A stretch of 15,052 bases of DNA from assembly GCA_964500225.1 (NCBI GenBank), contig CAZCOA010000058.1:1-15052 (forward strand), in the 5' to 3' direction. The stretch comes from JAAYDY01 sp964500225. Its GTDB lineage: Bacteria > Planctomycetota > Phycisphaerae > FEN-1346 > JAACEH01. This document shows positions 13,608-15,052 of this stretch, one piece after another. Below the pieces are notes generated by a model, which worked only from the letters and a program-made list of their open reading frames with translations, was not told the origin of the DNA and searched no databases. Made by a program: the position numbers and the translations under genes. Within the stretch, counting starts at the first letter, position 1. The number at the start of each line of letters is the position of its first letter.

Positions 13608-13648
13608 GAGCTTATTTTCCTGACGCACCTGTGCCTCATGCAAGGAAG

Positions 13649-13654
13649 AAGGAG
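13649..13654 (+). promoter_or_regulatory. pdhA: Ribosome-binding site that selects the pdhA start
   Basis: AAGGAG lies nine bases before ATG 13664. It is too close (three bases) to the in-frame TTG at 13658 and too far (15 bases) from the second ATG at 13670. Confidence 0.6.
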
Positions 13655-13663
13655 TAATTGTTC

Positions 13664-14695
13664 ATGGCGATGCGCGATCCGGTCAAAGGCAAAGTCGGCA
13701 GCAAGGACGAAATGCGATTTCTGCTCAAGCAGATGATGCAGATTCGGGCGTTCGAGGACAAGGTGTTCGAGCTTCTGGCCCGCGATATCCTCAAGGGGGC
13801 CAGCCATGTCTACGCCGGCCAAGAGGCCGTTGCCGTCGGTGCGATGCGGACCATCACCGACAAGGATTTCATCACCAGCACGCACCGCGGCCATGGGCAT
13901 TGTCTGGCCCGCGGCGGCACGCTCAAGCTCATGCTCGCCGAACTGTGCGGCAAGGAAACCGGCTACTGCCGCGGTCGCGGCGGCTCGATGCATATCGCCG
14001 ACGTTAACGCCGGCAACTTGGGCGCTACGGGCATCGTTGCCGGCAACATCCCCGTGGCCACCGGCGCCGCCCTGGCGTGCAAGATGCGCAACCAGGGCCA
14101 GGTCGTGCTCTGCTTCTTCGGCGACGGAGCGTCCAACAACGGCACTTTCCACGAGTCGCTCAATATGGCCGGCGTCTGGAAACTCCCGATCGTCTATATC
14201 ATCGAGAACAACCTGTACGGCATGAGCGTCTCCGTCAAACGAGCCTGCGCGGTCGAGGACATTGCAACCCGGTGCTCGGCCTATGGCATGGACGGCGTCA
14301 TCGTTGACGGCCAGCGTGTGCTCGACGTACAGGCCACGGTCGCCGAGGCGGTCAAGCACGCCCGCGAGGGCAAAGGCCCCATGATCGTCGAAGCCAAGAC
14401 GTACCGCTACCGTGGTCACAGCCGCAGCGACCCGCGCGTTTACCGTACCAAAGAAGAAGAAGCCTACTGGCATGATCGCGACCCGATCAAACTGTTCCGC
14501 GAGTTGCTCGCCGCCGAGAAGGTGATGACCGAGGCCGAGATGAATGCCGTCGAAGCCGAGGTGGACCAGGAAATGGTCGAGGCCGAGAAGTTCGCCCTTG
14601 AGGAGTCGGCCTATCCGCCGGCCGAGGCCGTGTACGAAGACGTATATGTGGGCTGGATCCAGGGCAAGTACGGCCTGGAACCCATTCAGAAGTGA
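13664..14695 (+). CDS. pdhA: Pyruvate dehydrogenase-type E1 component, alpha subunit
   Basis: A 343-residue thiamine-diphosphate enzyme subunit. With the beta subunit it decarboxylates a 2-oxo acid (pyruvate most likely) and passes the acyl group to lipoyl-E2. The thiamine-diphosphate/Mg motif is G153-D-G-ASNNGTFHESLNMAGVW...E181-N182-N183. The family blocks STHRGHGHCLARGG and GYCRGRGGSMHIAD, and the later YRYRGHSRSDP near the phosphorylation-loop region, are all present. The compact, N-terminally short form and the CRGRGGSMHIAD motif are shared by PdhA of heterotetrameric bacterial E1 and by AcoA of acetoin dehydrogenase. Branched-chain E1 alpha is less likely from these motifs. Start chosen by the AAGGAG at 13649-13654. 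The beta-subunit gene follows 70 bases after the stop, and E2 and E3 should lie beyond the window. Confidence 0.88.
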   Translation: MAMRDPVKGKVGSKDEMRFLLKQMMQIRAFEDKVFELLARDILKGASHVYAGQEAVAVGAMRTITDKDFITSTHRGHGHCLARGGTLKLMLAELCGKETGYCRGRGGSMHIADVNAGNLGATGIVAGNIPVATGAALACKMRNQGQVVLCFFGDGASNNGTFHESLNMAGVWKLPIVYIIENNLYGMSVSVKRACAVEDIATRCSAYGMDGVIVDGQRVLDVQATVAEAVKHAREGKGPMIVEAKTYRYRGHSRSDPRVYRTKEEEAYWHDRDPIKLFRELLAAEKVMTEAEMNAVEAEVDQEMVEAEKFALEESAYPPAEAVYEDVYVGWIQGKYGLEPIQK

Positions 14696-14765
14696 GGACC
14701 GACAACGGCTGCCATGGCGCCAACGTCGCCGGGCAAACTGCCATGGAAGACGGGAGAGATTGGCA

Positions 14766-15052
14766 ATGGCTCAAATGTTTTATCGTGAAGCGATCCGGGA
14801 CGCCCTGGCTGAGGAAATGCGGCGCGATCCGCGTGTCTTTGTCATGGGCGAGGACGTGGCTGTCTACGGCGGCGCCTATAGCGCTACCAAGGGACTGATG
14901 GAAGAGTTCGGCGAAGAACGCGTCCGCGATACCGCCATCAGCGAGGCCGCCATCGCCGGTGCCGCCGTCGGCGCTGCCATGGCCGGCATGCGGCCCGTGG
15001 CCGAGATCATGTACTTCGACTTCATGACCATCGCCATGGACCAGTTCGTCAA
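14766..15052 (+). CDS. pdhB: Pyruvate dehydrogenase-type E1 component, beta subunit (3' truncated by window)
   Basis: The open frame runs from ATG 14766 off the end of the window; 95 complete codons are visible. It begins MAQMFYREAIRDALAEEMRRD and contains GEDVAVYGGAY, a glycine-rich GL segment, RDTAISEAAIAGAAVGAAMAG and RPVAEIMYFDFMTIAMDQ, which is the conserved N-terminal part of E1 beta (PdhB/AcoB) and includes the glutamate of SEAAIAG next to the thiamine-diphosphate aminopyrimidine. GGGAGAG at 14752-14758 is the ribosome-binding site. The frame has no stop within the window, as expected for a protein of about 325 residues. It pairs with the upstream alpha subunit to form the alpha2beta2 E1. 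Confidence 0.9.
   Translation, partial: MAQMFYREAIRDALAEEMRRDPRVFVMGEDVAVYGGAYSATKGLMEEFGEERVRDTAISEAAIAGAAVGAAMAGMRPVAEIMYFDFMTIAMDQFV

Noticed and set aside
14696..14765. Possible small gene or terminator between pdhA and pdhB.
   Set aside because: The 70 bases contain only the pdhB ribosome-binding site and no hairpin with a T run; the open frame crossing it from 14692 is out of frame with pdhB.

Overview
This is a GC-rich bacterial window in which every supported gene lies on the + strand. It looks like a housekeeping and metabolic stretch of chromosome: I see no phage, transposon, CRISPR or rRNA/tRNA signal. The gene mix suggests an anaerobe or facultative anaerobe: a clostridial-type 2[4Fe-4S] ferredoxin, a NifU-type Fe-S scaffold, a corrinoid-methyltransferase-like URO-D protein and LarB of the nickel-pincer pathway. 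The frequent GTG starts, the orphan zinc-ribbon/HEAT protein and the general style would fit Planctomycetota (Phycisphaerae-like), but that placement is an inference without searches.

Layout. 1-372: 3' end of a NifU-like gene and a small ferredoxin, closed by a hairpin terminator near 398-429. 478-1521: DHH/DHHA1 phosphoesterase (NrnA-like). 1558-2695: a URO-D/MtaA-like protein preceded by a CRP-type palindrome placed as in a class II activated promoter. 2786-3802: zinc-ribbon, single-TM, HEAT-repeat protein. 3943-4416: FabZ-type dehydratase. 4490-6131: extended -10 promoter, CtpA/S41 protease and a terminator. 6167-7171: TsaD.

7202-11841 is the most distinctive part. It is an exact-period (2298 bp) tandem duplication of a two-gene cassette: a 525-aa Na+/phosphate cotransporter-family protein followed by a 227-aa PhoU-like protein, with the same 2-nt intergenic gap both times. 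In both transporter copies the loop between the first membrane helix and the first QSSS motif is replaced by roughly 120 residues that include a stretch resembling the NfeD-type OB fold. This is the best candidate for an undescribed architecture.

11858-13607: LarB (nickel-pincer cofactor) and a stand-alone NAD(P)H-hydrate dehydratase, both acting on nicotinamide-type nucleotides. 13577-15052: a promoter buried in the end of the dehydratase gene, then the alpha and (truncated) beta subunits of a pyruvate-dehydrogenase-type E1, which continue beyond the window.

Start codons were chosen from ribosome-binding sites, overlap with upstream genes or terminators, and comparison between the duplicated copies; alternatives are named in each entry.
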